A stretch of 35,741 bases of DNA. It comes from Ruminococcus flavefaciens (lineage in GTDB: Bacteria; Bacillota; Clostridia; Oscillospirales; Ruminococcaceae). This document shows positions 7,683 to 16,316 of this stretch, piece after piece. The notes beneath the pieces were generated by a model, which saw only the letters and a program-made list of their open reading frames with translations, was not told where the DNA came from and did not search any database. Both the position numbers and the translations under genes were made by a program. The stretch is from NCBI GenBank assembly GCA_902777125.1, contig CACYSQ010000020.1:1-35741 (forward strand). The letters are read 5' to 3'. The first letter of the stretch is position 1, and each line of letters starts with the position of its first letter.

Positions 7683-7760
7683 GTATGCAGGGATTACTGT
7701 TTTTCCCTTTTGAATATGATCGCAATAGCTGATCGCCATAAACTGAAAGGGTGGTCCTTA

Positions 7761-8057
7761 ATGAATTTCAATGTTAAAACCGATAACGACAGAATGGTCA
7801 TTGAGCTCGATGGAAGGCTTGACACGATGACCTCCCCGCAGCTTGATGAATTCCTGCACACATACCTCGGCGGCGTGAAACAGCTCGTTTTTGATCTGAG
7901 CAGGCTTGAATATATTTCCTCTGCCGGTCTCCGTGTACTGCTCTATGCCCACAAGACTGTAAGCAGAAACGGTAATATGATCGTCATAGGCTGCAGCGAA
8001 GAAGTTACTGAGATATTTGATATAACCGGTTTTTCGGATATCATGGATATCAGATAA
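7761..8057 (+). CDS. STAS-domain anti-sigma factor antagonist
   Basis: A 98-residue single STAS domain of the SpoIIAA/RsbV type. The signature is FDLSRLEYISSAGLRVLL, whose second Ser (about residue 54) is the position phosphorylated by the partner kinase in this family. The start at 7761 was chosen over 7710 because AAAGGGTGG lies just upstream and the STAS fold begins there. The gene for a small partner follows after 11 bases, as for anti-sigma/antagonist pairs. No sigma factor gene is adjacent, so the target is unknown; such pairs in clostridia may also control other switches. Confidence 0.85.
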   Translation: MNFNVKTDNDRMVIELDGRLDTMTSPQLDEFLHTYLGGVKQLVFDLSRLEYISSAGLRVLLYAHKTVSRNGNMIVIGCSEEVTEIFDITGFSDIMDIR

Positions 8058-8068
8058 GGAGAAGGCTC

Positions 8069-8701
8069 ATGAAAACTGATGTCATAAAGATATACAGCGA
8101 CCTCCAGGGAAGCTGCGATGCAATGGAGGCTGCTGAGAAATTTGCAGTATATAACAATTTAAGCGGTAAGGAGGCTATGCACCTCCGGCTTCTGACCGAG
8201 GAAACGGTGAGCATGATTCACGGTATCCTCGATGATTTCTGCGGACTTTTCTGGCTTGAGAGCGAGCGCACTAATAAGGGACTCCTCTGCCGTATCTGCT
8301 TCTCGGCTGACAAGCAGATCAACAAAAAGCAGGAAAAGCACATACTCTCAGTTTCCACAAGCGGTAAAAATGAGAACGTCAAGGGCGTCATGGGCAGGAT
8401 ACGCGAGCTTTTCCGCCGCAGTTTGCAGGCTGAAGATGCTGATGATGAGCTCTATTTGACAAGCATGGCTGATGCCATGACGAGCATGGGCATGATGAGG
8501 TCAGGGGCTCCTGCTTCAAGTGCCGCATTCTGGTCCTTGCAGGCTTACCGTCAGGACGTTTACACTGAAAAGGAAAAAAAGTCGGAGGAATGGGACGAGC
8601 TCGAGAAGTCCATTATCGTGAAGCTTGCGGACGAGGTCAAGGTTTGGCTCAAAACGGACGTTACCGAGATAGTGATAGAGAAGCTTTTCGCTGTCAAGTG
8701 A
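8069..8701 (+). CDS. Putative partner of the STAS protein (divergent GHKL anti-sigma kinase-like)
   Basis: A 210-residue protein with AAGGAGAAGG before ATG, 11 bases after the STAS gene. Residues about 38-50 (HLRLLTEETVSMIHGI) resemble the N-box helix of the GHKL ATPase fold in RsbW/SpoIIAB-like proteins. I cannot see the glycine-rich G1 (DxGxG) or G2 boxes. Instead there is a middle stretch with many Met and Ala (SMADAMTSMGMMRSGAPASS) and a C-terminal amphipathic helix. It may be a degenerate, non-ATP-hydrolysing binding partner. Its role is inferred from context. Confidence 0.55.
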   Translation: MKTDVIKIYSDLQGSCDAMEAAEKFAVYNNLSGKEAMHLRLLTEETVSMIHGILDDFCGLFWLESERTNKGLLCRICFSADKQINKKQEKHILSVSTSGKNENVKGVMGRIRELFRRSLQAEDADDELYLTSMADAMTSMGMMRSGAPASSAAFWSLQAYRQDVYTEKEKKSEEWDELEKSIIVKLADEVKVWLKTDVTEIVIEKLFAVK

Positions 8702-8743
8702 GCTCAGGTCATTGTTGACAGACGGTAAAGTATCACCGGACTG

Positions 8744-8772
8744 TTGACATTTTCCGGAGTATGTGATATGAT
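8744..8772 (+). promoter_or_regulatory. Promoter of the GNAT gene
   Basis: TTGACA (8744-8749), a 17-base spacer and TATGAT (8767-8772). The start codon of the GNAT gene is 166 bases further on, leaving a leader of roughly 160 bases. Confidence 0.75.
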
Positions 8773-8826
8773 AGAATAAAGACGGAATATTCCGGCTTTA
8801 CATATTTTTTAAAAGGAGATCGTTGT

Positions 8827-8862
8827 TTGAAATTCAATAACGGAACTGAGATAGCAGCGTAA
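8827..8862 (+). CDS. Candidate 11-residue leader peptide
   Basis: AAAAGGAGA lies 6-7 bases before a TTG that opens MKFNNGTEIAA and ends in TAA at 8860-8862, two bases before the hairpin at 8864-8905. A strong ribosome binding site, short frame and abutting stem are the layout of a translation-controlled leader. No codon is strongly over-represented, so this is a suggestion only. Confidence 0.35.
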   Translation: MKFNNGTEIAA

Positions 8863-8863
8863 A

Positions 8864-8905
8864 CGGAAGGTTTGCGAATACTATCTTAACTACACAAACC
8901 TCCCG
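8864..8905 (+). promoter_or_regulatory. Hairpin in the GNAT leader
   Basis: CGG-A-AGGTTTG pairs with CAAACCT-C-CCG around a 20-base loop. There is no T-run after it. A ribosome on the leader peptide would cover its 5' arm, so it could modulate read-through or translation of the acetyltransferase. Confidence 0.4.
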
Positions 8906-8937
8906 TTGTCCGGTCAACTGTTTCAGGAGGAAAAATA

Positions 8938-9606
8938 ATGAATAATATCGACTATATCATTCGTAAGGAAAACGAAAAGGACTACCGTGAGGTAGAAAAT
9001 CTTGCCCGTGAGGCATTCTGGAACCTCAGCTTTCCCGGCTGCTATGAGCATTACTTCATTCACATAATGAGGGATCACCCCGATTTTATCCCCGAGCTCG
9101 GCTATGTCGCTGAAATGGACGGCAAGATAATCGGCTCCGTTATGTACTGCAAGGCTAAACTCGCGGACGGAAAGGGCAATGAGAAAAACATCGTCACAAT
9201 GGGACCGCTCTGCGTTCTTCCGGAATATCAGCGGAATGGCATCGGAAAAGCTCTGCTTGAGCGCACCTTTGATATCGCAAGAAGCATGGGCTATGAGGTC
9301 GTTGTCAACTTCGGCAATCCGGATAACTACGTTGCCCGCGGCTACAAGAGCAGCTTCAAGTACAACGTGTGCTTTGAGGGCGATTTCTTTCCGGCAGCAC
9401 TTCTTGTAAAGGAGCTGGTGGAGGGTGCCCTCGACGGCAGAAGGTGGTACTACTATCCGAGCGATGTTGATAAGCCCTGTGATGACGAGGAAGCCGTCGC
9501 AAGGTTCGATGCGCTTTTCCCGCCAAAGGTGAAAGCGTGGCAGCCAAGTCAGGAGGAGTTCTTCATTCACAGCCATTCTGTGATAAACTGTCCTGAGGAG
9601 AAATAA
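8938..9606 (+). CDS. GNAT family N-acetyltransferase
   Basis: A 222-residue acetyltransferase fold. The acetyl-CoA pyrophosphate loop is visible as VLPEYQRNGIGKALLERTF (Q/RxxGxG/A) around residues 94-112, preceded by the strand ending VTMGPLCV. YVARGYKSSFKY follows in the C-terminal half. The family moves acetyl from acetyl-CoA to an amine of a small molecule, peptide or antibiotic; the acceptor here is unknown. AGGAGG lies 6 bases before the ATG. It is monocistronic between its own promoter and a terminator. The C-terminal 55 residues (CDDEEAVARFDALFPP) are not typical of the core fold. Confidence 0.85.
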   Translation: MNNIDYIIRKENEKDYREVENLAREAFWNLSFPGCYEHYFIHIMRDHPDFIPELGYVAEMDGKIIGSVMYCKAKLADGKGNEKNIVTMGPLCVLPEYQRNGIGKALLERTFDIARSMGYEVVVNFGNPDNYVARGYKSSFKYNVCFEGDFFPAALLVKELVEGALDGRRWYYYPSDVDKPCDDEEAVARFDALFPPKVKAWQPSQEEFFIHSHSVINCPEEK

Positions 9607-9624
9607 ACTGCCGTAACTGAAATT

Positions 9625-9659
9625 AAAAATGCTGCTTTTGTATAAAAGCAGCATTTTTT
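9625..9659. terminator. Bidirectional terminator between GNAT and the EAL gene
   Basis: A 13-bp stem AAATGCTGCTTTT / AAAAGCAGCATTT with loop GTAT, flanked by A5 and T8. It serves the plus-strand GNAT gene and, on the minus strand, directly follows the stop of the EAL gene at 9660. Confidence 0.9.
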
Positions 9660-12600
9660 TTAAGTATAATTGATCGTGACCGGTTTTTCGATCTCGTTTC
9701 CGTTGACTATGAGGCGGAAGCGGCTGTTCAGGACGCTAATGCTGCTGTCAGGGGCAAAAGTGGGCTTGCCATCGGCAGATTTGAGCTCGATCTTTACATC
9801 TGAATCGGTTATCGCGATGCTGGCATCTTCACTGTAGCCGCCGAATGCAAGAGCCTTCTGACCGATAGCGCTCAGTCTGAGGTGAGCATCGTGTATCTCG
9901 ATATCGGAACTGCCGTTCAGTGCTCCAAAGCAGGTCGCACTGTCCGCCATGATATTGAAAGTAAGGCTTATCTGGTCGGTATTCAGCTTGAAGCTTTCTC
10001 CCGTCAGAGTTCCTACGACCGCAATGCACTTAGCGTGAGCGTAGAGGTTTATCGAGGCCTTTCTCAGGAATATATCCGCGATGCCGTCAAACGAGCCTAT
10101 CAGAACTCCGGAGCTTACCGAAAATTCGGCTTCGATATGGCAGGTCGAGACCTCGGTCGTGACATTTCCGTGAAGTGCGCCGATGCCGATGCAGCTTTCG
10201 GTGTCGATATCGAAAATATACTCACCGCGGTTGATGAAAATATTTCCGCCGAGACCTGAACCGATACCTATTGCGCTCTTTCCGCGGCAGTTTATCTTGA
10301 TCGGACCGTCCTGCTCGAAAATGAGGTCGCCGTGACGAGAGCTGTGGTCGTTTCCGATAGCGTATGTCTCAGCGGCATTCAGACCGATAACGAGTTCACC
10401 GTCGCCCTCTATAACGAGCTTTGCGGACTCGGGTACCTGTATACCGGCATTGCACAGCGTATTTGAACCGACAAGAACGATCGTGACATTGCTGTTCTCG
10501 CCAAGTTCAATGCACGGACGGTTCTTGACATTCGAGAAGTAAACGTCCTCAAGGGTAATGCGTCCCTGATAATCGGGCTCAACGAGGAGGCTTATACCGG
10601 TCTTCATCTGCGGAGTTCCGATAATTGAGATGTCCTTGTATACCATTTCGTCGTGGCCTATGACGATATCAGTGCAGCCGTCCTTTTCGAGTTTGGCAAG
10701 TGAAACGCGGTTGGTCTTGCCGGCGATGTAGATGTTCTTGGTATTGCCGTCGATGCGTTCCTGATGGTACTGCTTTATCTCACTGCGGCATTTCTCGTCG
10801 ATCTGGCAGATTATATCAGCGGAGGGCCTTGCGGTATAGAAGCCCTGAATGAGGTCGGCACCGAGATGAATAACAGCCTGCAATTCCTCAGCGGTCTCGA
10901 CGCCCTCAGCGAGAGCCTTGATACCGTTATCGTGGCAGAAGTCGATTATCTCGCGGACGAAGTGCTGTTTCTGCGGATATTCGTGGATATCGCTCAGGAG
11001 AGAGCGGTCTATCTTTACGAAATCGGGCATATAGCGCAGGAGATTGCTGACGTTGGAATAGCCTGTACCGTAATCGTCAACGGCGATCTCGATGTGGAGC
11101 TTTTCAAAATAGTTTTTCAGCCTTTCGAGGTCTGAATCCTTCAGCTCAGCCTCCTCAGTGAGCTCGACTACAACTCTTTCTGCGTGAGCGGAGAGGTAGT
11201 TTGTGAGCTCGGCAGTTGCCTCGTCACCGATGCTCACGCCGGGAATGCTGTTGATGAAAACTCTTGCACCGCCGAAGGATTTCTCATTATCGTCGATATA
11301 GTGCAGGACGTTGAGGAAGGTAGCGCGTTCGACATCGGAGAGCCTCTCCTGCATTGCCGCATATTTGATTATGGAAAGAGGGGAGACCTTCGTTTCGGTA
11401 CGCGAACGCATCAGCGCTTCATAGGCGTAGACGCTTCCGTCAACGGCGTTTACGATAGGCTGGAAGTAATAATCGAGAAGATTGTTGTCGAGTATGTCGG
11501 AAACGAGCCTGTACTCGAATTTTTCGGCAGGTTCAAGGCTCTCGTAGGCATGGCTTGAAACAGCGAACTTACTGCTTCGCATACGTTCGAGCTGCTCCTG
11601 CATGGCCTTGCAGGAGAGGCTGCGTCTCAGGACCTCAAAGCCTCTGCAAACAGAGCCTATCCAGCGGCGGTAAAGCTCGTCGTAGCTCATGAGCCTGCTG
11701 CCGTAGCTTACAACGGCATAGCCGAAGCATTCGTTCTCGCAGAATACCGGAGTGAAGAAGAAAGCGGTCGGTGAAACGCGCTCATCGTAGAGCTCCGGCA
11801 GCATTTCGGAGGTGTCAAAGGTATCATCTGTACCGACGATATTGTGCTTGCGGTCGTTGCAGTAGCGGACGGCGTGGATCATCTTATTCGGGTAGCCCTT
11901 ATTCTTCAGGTGAGTAGTAATGGAGGGCGTTTTCCATTCATTTGCGAGGCAGAGGTGGAATTCCTCAGCACCCTTTATCTGATAGACATAGGAATAGACC
12001 GTTCCGAGAAATTCCTGCATCGTTGACTGAGAGAGGAGGTTCTCGTCCATAGTATTGAATACGGAGTAATAGCCCTCCTCGGAAATATCAGTGCCCCATT
12101 CACTGCGCTGGATACGGTGACCGGGCATGGTCTCGCAGTGGCAGCCGCAGCTTTCGCCTATGAGGAGCTGTGACCGGAGCTTGAAGGATTCCGGGAGCTT
12201 GCCGTTTATTTTTTCAGTGAGGAAGTGGAAGGCGTATTCGCCGAATTCCTCAGCCGGAATGAGGGCAGAGGTTATCGGACGCGGACTGGTCTGTCCCTCA
12301 AAGGTCGAATCATAGCCTACAACGGCGATGTCACCGGGAACGTTTATGCCTCTTTCCTCGAATGCACGGCACAGACCTATAGCCATCTGGTCGTTGGCAC
12401 AGGCAACTGCGTCCGGGAGCTTTTTGCCGTTTGAAAGGAGCTCCTCAGCGCACATCTCGCCGCTCTGATACCAGAAATCACCGTAGATTATGCGGTCCTC
12501 TGCCACAGAAAGACCTGCCTTTTCCATAGCGTCACGGTAAGCCTGCAAGCGCTCCTTTGAGTGCTTGTGCCATTTTTTTCCGGAGAGGAACGCGATATCA

Positions 12601-13001
12601 CGGCAGCCGTGAACCTCGATAAGGTGGGTGATGAGCTCAAAGACTGCGGAGTAGCAGTCAGTGCAGATGCTCGGGAAGAGCTCGCTCTCCTTTTCTATCA
12701 CAACGATAGGCTTGTCAAATCTGCTCTTGAGTTCGAGCTCAAGCTTTTCCGCAGCATTTTCTGTCTGAATGCTGTCCTTGAGTATTATCGCACCGTCGAA
12801 TTTCTCAGGATTCATGAGCGAGAAGATATTGGATTCGCCCAATTCGCGTTCAGGAGTGTCCTGATATTTGCGGTACATTGAAAATACGCATACATCATAA
12901 TCCCCGGCAAATGCTTTTTTCAGAAATCCGCTGATAAAGCGGCTCTGATAGGATTCGTCTGCCTGACCGACGAATAATGCGATACGTTTCCTGTTATTCA
13001 T
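9660..13001 (-). CDS. Sugar-sensor (LacI-like)/GAF-like/EAL phosphodiesterase with C-terminal beta-helix region
   Basis: 1113 residues with no signal peptide or membrane segment. Residues 5-285 are a LacI-type periplasmic-binding-protein fold (VGYDSTFEGQTSPRPITSALIP) without the HTH. Residues about 300-470 look GAF-like. Residues 508-740 are an EAL domain with what appears to be a complete active site: E528-A-L, N584, E613, D642-D643, K663, E699, Q719. It should therefore hydrolyse cyclic di-GMP. Residues 750-1113 are repetitive short strands (IGIGSGLGGNIFINRGEY, IGIGALHGNV, FGALNGSSDIEI) of right-handed beta-helix type, odd for a cytosolic enzyme. It is transcribed divergently from the GH43 gene, so it may sense a sugar linked to plant-cell-wall breakdown. 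AAAGGA precedes the ATG. Confidence 0.85.
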   Translation of the reverse strand: MNNRKRIALFVGQADESYQSRFISGFLKKAFAGDYDVCVFSMYRKYQDTPERELGESNIFSLMNPEKFDGAIILKDSIQTENAAEKLELELKSRFDKPIVVIEKESELFPSICTDCYSAVFELITHLIEVHGCRDIAFLSGKKWHKHSKERLQAYRDAMEKAGLSVAEDRIIYGDFWYQSGEMCAEELLSNGKKLPDAVACANDQMAIGLCRAFEERGINVPGDIAVVGYDSTFEGQTSPRPITSALIPAEEFGEYAFHFLTEKINGKLPESFKLRSQLLIGESCGCHCETMPGHRIQRSEWGTDISEEGYYSVFNTMDENLLSQSTMQEFLGTVYSYVYQIKGAEEFHLCLANEWKTPSITTHLKNKGYPNKMIHAVRYCNDRKHNIVGTDDTFDTSEMLPELYDERVSPTAFFFTPVFCENECFGYAVVSYGSRLMSYDELYRRWIGSVCRGFEVLRRSLSCKAMQEQLERMRSSKFAVSSHAYESLEPAEKFEYRLVSDILDNNLLDYYFQPIVNAVDGSVYAYEALMRSRTETKVSPLSIIKYAAMQERLSDVERATFLNVLHYIDDNEKSFGGARVFINSIPGVSIGDEATAELTNYLSAHAERVVVELTEEAELKDSDLERLKNYFEKLHIEIAVDDYGTGYSNVSNLLRYMPDFVKIDRSLLSDIHEYPQKQHFVREIIDFCHDNGIKALAEGVETAEELQAVIHLGADLIQGFYTARPSADIICQIDEKCRSEIKQYHQERIDGNTKNIYIAGKTNRVSLAKLEKDGCTDIVIGHDEMVYKDISIIGTPQMKTGISLLVEPDYQGRITLEDVYFSNVKNRPCIELGENSNVTIVLVGSNTLCNAGIQVPESAKLVIEGDGELVIGLNAAETYAIGNDHSSRHGDLIFEQDGPIKINCRGKSAIGIGSGLGGNIFINRGEYIFDIDTESCIGIGALHGNVTTEVSTCHIEAEFSVSSGVLIGSFDGIADIFLRKASINLYAHAKCIAVVGTLTGESFKLNTDQISLTFNIMADSATCFGALNGSSDIEIHDAHLRLSAIGQKALAFGGYSEDASIAITDSDVKIELKSADGKPTFAPDSSISVLNSRFRLIVNGNEIEKPVTINYT

Positions 13002-13047
13002 TGTGGTAGTCCTTTCTTTGACCCTCTATATGTCATACTATATCTGA

Positions 13048-13076
13048 ATTATAACATTATTTCACAAAAAAATCAA
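13048..13076 (-). promoter_or_regulatory. Promoter of the EAL gene
   Basis: On the minus strand, TTGATT (13071-13076), a 17-base spacer and TATAAT (13048-13053), 46 bases upstream of the start codon. Confidence 0.7.
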
Positions 13077-13174
13077 TATTTTCTGATAAAAATTAACGAT
13101 TTATTTATAAAACGCTGCCGGGTGCGGGTACCTCCCGGAATGTGGGAATTTACACAATAATATCACGGAAATTG

Positions 13175-13203
13175 TTGACATTTGAGTGGAACTGTGATAA
13201 AAT
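13175..13203 (+). promoter_or_regulatory. Promoter of the GH43-dockerin gene
   Basis: TTGACA (13175-13180), a 17-base spacer and TAAAAT (13198-13203), 40 bases before the start codon. It is divergent from the EAL promoter about 100 bases away, so one regulator could act on both. Confidence 0.75.
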
Positions 13204-13243
13204 GAAGCATAAAGACAATTTTTCTGCCTGAAAGGAGTTTATC

Positions 13244-15997
13244 ATGAATGATCTGCTGAAAAAAGCGGCTGCTTTCGTTCTCTCAGGGACGCTGCTGATG
13301 ACCTCGGCTCATTTCACTGTACCCTCTGAAATGCTTACGGACGCTGCTGTGAATAAATCGCGTGTTTCCGTCCACGATCCCTCTGTCGTGAAGGACGGCA
13401 GCACCTACTATGTCTTCGGCTCTCACATCGAAGCCGCAAAGACTACCGACCTCCAGAACTGGACGCGCTTCTCAAACGGCTATGCAAGAACTAACAACGT
13501 CGAATTCGGCGACCTCTCACGCAATCTTCAGAAGGCTTTTGCATGGTGCGGCGAGGACCTTGAGGACTGCGAGGGCGGATTTGCTGTATGGGCGCCTGAT
13601 GTTGTATGGAACCCCGAATTCCGGAACGCTGACGGTACTAAGGGAGCATACGTCATGTACTTCTGCACCTCCTCCACATACATTCGTTCTGTAATATGCT
13701 TTGCGACCTCGAAGAACATAGAGGGTCCCTATACATTTGGCGATACGCTGATATATTCCGGCTTCACGAAGAACGATCAGTATGTTAAAAGCTCCACGAA
13801 AAATGTGAACAAGAAATACACCTCGACCAACGTCGATGAGCTCATCGCCTCCGGTGAGGTCACAATGAACAACAGCTGGTTCAGGGGCAATGACTTCAAC
13901 AATCAGCTCTTCCCGAACGCTATCGACCCGACTATCTACACCGATACGAACGGAAAGATGTACATGACCTACGGTTCTTGGTCAGGCGGCATTTTTACTA
14001 TTGAGATCGACCCAGCAACAGGCAGGTGCATTCACCCAAAAACAGGCACTACCGCTGACGGGCGAATGGTGGACAGCTACTTCGGTACGAAGATAGCAGG
14101 CGGTTTCGGCAAATCAGGCGAGGGACCGTTCATCGAGTACAACGCCGATACCGGTTACTACTACCTGTGGACCACTTACGGAGGACTGACTGCAAAGGGC
14201 GGCTATAATATGCGCGTTTCGCGTTCTGAGAGCCCGACGGGGCCGTTCACTGACACTGCCGGAAATGCGGCTGTTCTCGCAACGTCTTCCGGCATAGACG
14301 GGATAGGTCTGAAGGTCATGGGCAACTATAAGTTCAGCTCTCTCGATACGGCTTATATGGCTTGCGGACACAATTCCGTTCTCCGTGACGATGACGGGAA
14401 ATGGTACCTTTTCTACCATTCGAGGTTCAATTCCGGTACGGAGTATCACGAGGTGCGTGTGCATGAGATGTTCTTCAACGAGGACGGCTGGCCGGTTGTC
14501 ACTCCGTTTGAATTCAGCGGTGACCACATCTCGGAGAGCGGCTACAATGAGACCGATATCGCCGGAGAATATGAGTACATCAACCACGGAAACAGCACTG
14601 ACGGCAACGTTATAAACTATCAGAGCATCAAGCTCAATGCCGACCATACTATTTCCGGTGCTGTCACCGGAAGCTGGGAGCAGGCTCCGGACAGCGCTGC
14701 GGCTGCCCTTACTATAGGAGGTCAGCGCTACAGCGGATATTTCATCGCGGCTGAAAATGAGAAGGGGACTAAGGTAATGTCGTTCACGGCGGTCGGCAGC
14801 AATAATCAGACCGTCTGGGGCGCTCAGAACAAGGCCTTCACCGGAAATGCGCGTGAAGCCGGTATCCCCGACTATACGGACATGAACGCTCAGATGATAA
14901 TTGCGGCTGATACCCTCGGCAATGCAAGCGGTTCGCATTATCTGAGCGGTACCTCGTTCATCAGCGGCATTCCGTACTACATCACCAACAAGAACAGCGG
15001 TCTTTCCCTTGATCTTCCGAACGGCAAGCTCGATGCCGGGACAAATATCCAGCAGTGGGATTTCAACAAGAGCTGGGCTCAGCAGTGGAGGCTCGTTGCG
15101 GTCGATGACGAGTATTTCCGAATTGTCTCAATGGGCGATGAGAGGAAGTGTATCGCGGTTGCGGAGGACAGTGCCGCTGACGGTATAAACGTGGAATTGC
15201 AGGAGTATACCGGTGCGGACAATCAGCTTTTCCAGCTCGTTAAAAGCGCCAGCTATTACGGTATAGTTTCCAAATGCTCGGGCGGCAGCGGTGCTCTCGA
15301 TGTGTTCGAGTGGTCAAAGGAAAACGGCGGCAACGTCAACCAGTACGCCTACCATGAATACGCCTGCCAGCTCTGGAGAATAGAACCGGTACGTCCCGGA
15401 ATAACGACCGGTACCTACGCTATAAGGGATATCGAAAGCGGAGGCTATATCAGTCTCGGTTCAAAATTCAGGCTTGAGGTCACTGAAAAGCCGGACAGCT
15501 GGGAGGTCTTTAAGCAGGGCGACGGTACTTATCTCCTCGGCAGGGATATGAAGGGAATTACCCCGGTAAATCCGGTGTATGTGGCTGTTGAGGAGGAAAG
15601 CTCCGAAAACGGCGCTGCTGTCGCGTATATGAGCGTTCTCAGCAGCGAAGGTGCAAAAATGAAGATCATCGCAAACAAGGACGGTACATATTCGTTCCTG
15701 ACTGCACCCTCTGATTATAAGTCGTGCTTCCGTACTTCGGAAAACGGCATCGTCCAGTGGGAATATTCCGGCGTGACCTCCGAGAAATTCGTCCTTGAGC
15801 CCATTAAAAAGGACGCCGGCAAGATCAGGGGAGACGTCAATGCGGACGGCGCTCTCAATATCGCTGACGTTGTAATGATGCAGAAATACCTCACCGGCAG
15901 CAATGACCTAATCGACTGGGAAGCCGGCGACCTCTCCGAAAACGGTCGCATAGACATTTTCGACCTCATAATGCTGCGCAGGCTTCTTTTCTGCTAA
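13244..15997 (+). CDS. Cellulosomal GH43 endo-arabinanase-like enzyme with ricin-type CBM13 and type I dockerin
   Basis: 917 residues. A signal peptide (about 1-25) precedes a GH43 five-bladed propeller. The three acidic catalytic positions are visible at D45 (VHDPSVV), D228 (NAIDPTIY) and E293 (SGEGPFIEY). YGSWSGGIF and the extra beta domain after residue 430 resemble extracellular endo-1,5-alpha-L-arabinanases of the AbnB group. Residues about 570-717 form a ricin-like CBM13 (SGLSLDLPNGKLDAGTNIQQ), and 718-862 a further beta region. Residues 864-917 are a type I dockerin with two calcium repeats (GDVNADGALNIADVVMM, GDLSENGRIDIFDLIML). The enzyme is probably bound to a cohesin scaffold on the cell surface to cut arabinan side chains of pectin. 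AAAGGAG precedes the ATG. Confidence 0.88.
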   Translation: MNDLLKKAAAFVLSGTLLMTSAHFTVPSEMLTDAAVNKSRVSVHDPSVVKDGSTYYVFGSHIEAAKTTDLQNWTRFSNGYARTNNVEFGDLSRNLQKAFAWCGEDLEDCEGGFAVWAPDVVWNPEFRNADGTKGAYVMYFCTSSTYIRSVICFATSKNIEGPYTFGDTLIYSGFTKNDQYVKSSTKNVNKKYTSTNVDELIASGEVTMNNSWFRGNDFNNQLFPNAIDPTIYTDTNGKMYMTYGSWSGGIFTIEIDPATGRCIHPKTGTTADGRMVDSYFGTKIAGGFGKSGEGPFIEYNADTGYYYLWTTYGGLTAKGGYNMRVSRSESPTGPFTDTAGNAAVLATSSGIDGIGLKVMGNYKFSSLDTAYMACGHNSVLRDDDGKWYLFYHSRFNSGTEYHEVRVHEMFFNEDGWPVVTPFEFSGDHISESGYNETDIAGEYEYINHGNSTDGNVINYQSIKLNADHTISGAVTGSWEQAPDSAAAALTIGGQRYSGYFIAAENEKGTKVMSFTAVGSNNQTVWGAQNKAFTGNAREAGIPDYTDMNAQMIIAADTLGNASGSHYLSGTSFISGIPYYITNKNSGLSLDLPNGKLDAGTNIQQWDFNKSWAQQWRLVAVDDEYFRIVSMGDERKCIAVAEDSAADGINVELQEYTGADNQLFQLVKSASYYGIVSKCSGGSGALDVFEWSKENGGNVNQYAYHEYACQLWRIEPVRPGITTGTYAIRDIESGGYISLGSKFRLEVTEKPDSWEVFKQGDGTYLLGRDMKGITPVNPVYVAVEEESSENGAAVAYMSVLSSEGAKMKIIANKDGTYSFLTAPSDYKSCFRTSENGIVQWEYSGVTSEKFVLEPIKKDAGKIRGDVNADGALNIADVVMMQKYLTGSNDLIDWEAGDLSENGRIDIFDLIMLRRLLFC

Positions 15998-16076
15998 AAC
16001 AGGCACGCGGTCTAAGTGTGGTACCCATACGGAAGTTTCATGAGAACTCACTGGGGGAAACCTTTCTTCAGAAAAA

Positions 16077-16103
16077 AACAGGAAGCTTTTTAAGCTTCCT
16101 GTT
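16077..16103 (-). terminator. Terminator for minus-strand transcription
   Basis: A 12-bp stem AACAGGAAGCTT / AAGCTTCCTGTT followed by T6CTG on the minus strand only. It would end transcripts coming from the GGDEF pseudogene. It abuts the left end of the MITE-like element. 15998-16070 holds no gene. Confidence 0.7.
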
Positions 16104-16256
16104 CAGTCTGTCGAAAAAGTCAAATTAAACGTGTACAGCAACACGGGCGCTCGGAAAGCACCCCTACAATTCAGCTATATACCATCGTTTCGTGTAGGGG
16201 CGAGTTCCGCTCGCCCGCAATTTCATTATTATATTTAGGTTTTTTGACACTCTGAA
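16102..16256. mobile_element. MITE-like element with terminal inverted repeats
   Basis: The left end TTCAGTCTGTCGAAAAAGTC and the right end, read inward as TTCAGAGTGTCAAAAAACC, are imperfect inverted repeats of about 25 bases flanking 155 bp without a gene. Inside are CACCCCTACA/TGTAGGGGCG and the hairpin GGGCGAGTTCCGCTCGCCC, a composition unlike its surroundings. The ends resemble those of IS1182-like elements, from memory, so it could be mobilised by such a transposase. It lies between two near-identical terminator hairpins. Confidence 0.6.
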
Positions 16257-16285
16257 CCGGAAGCATTTTAAGCTTCCGGTTTTTT
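16255..16285 (+). terminator. Terminator of the GH43 gene side
   Basis: Stem AACCGGAAGC / GCTTCCGGTT with loop ATTTTAA, followed by TTTTTA on the plus strand. It is nearly a copy of the hairpin at 16077-16103 on the other side of the MITE. Confidence 0.75.
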
Positions 16286-16316
16286 ATACCATGCTTCGTA
16301 TCGGTTTTATCGGGGG

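Noticed and set aside
14114-14938. Open frame of 274 codons antisense to the GH43 gene
   Set aside because: It is the shadow of a strongly supported GH43 gene, with no ribosome binding site and no recognisable domain.
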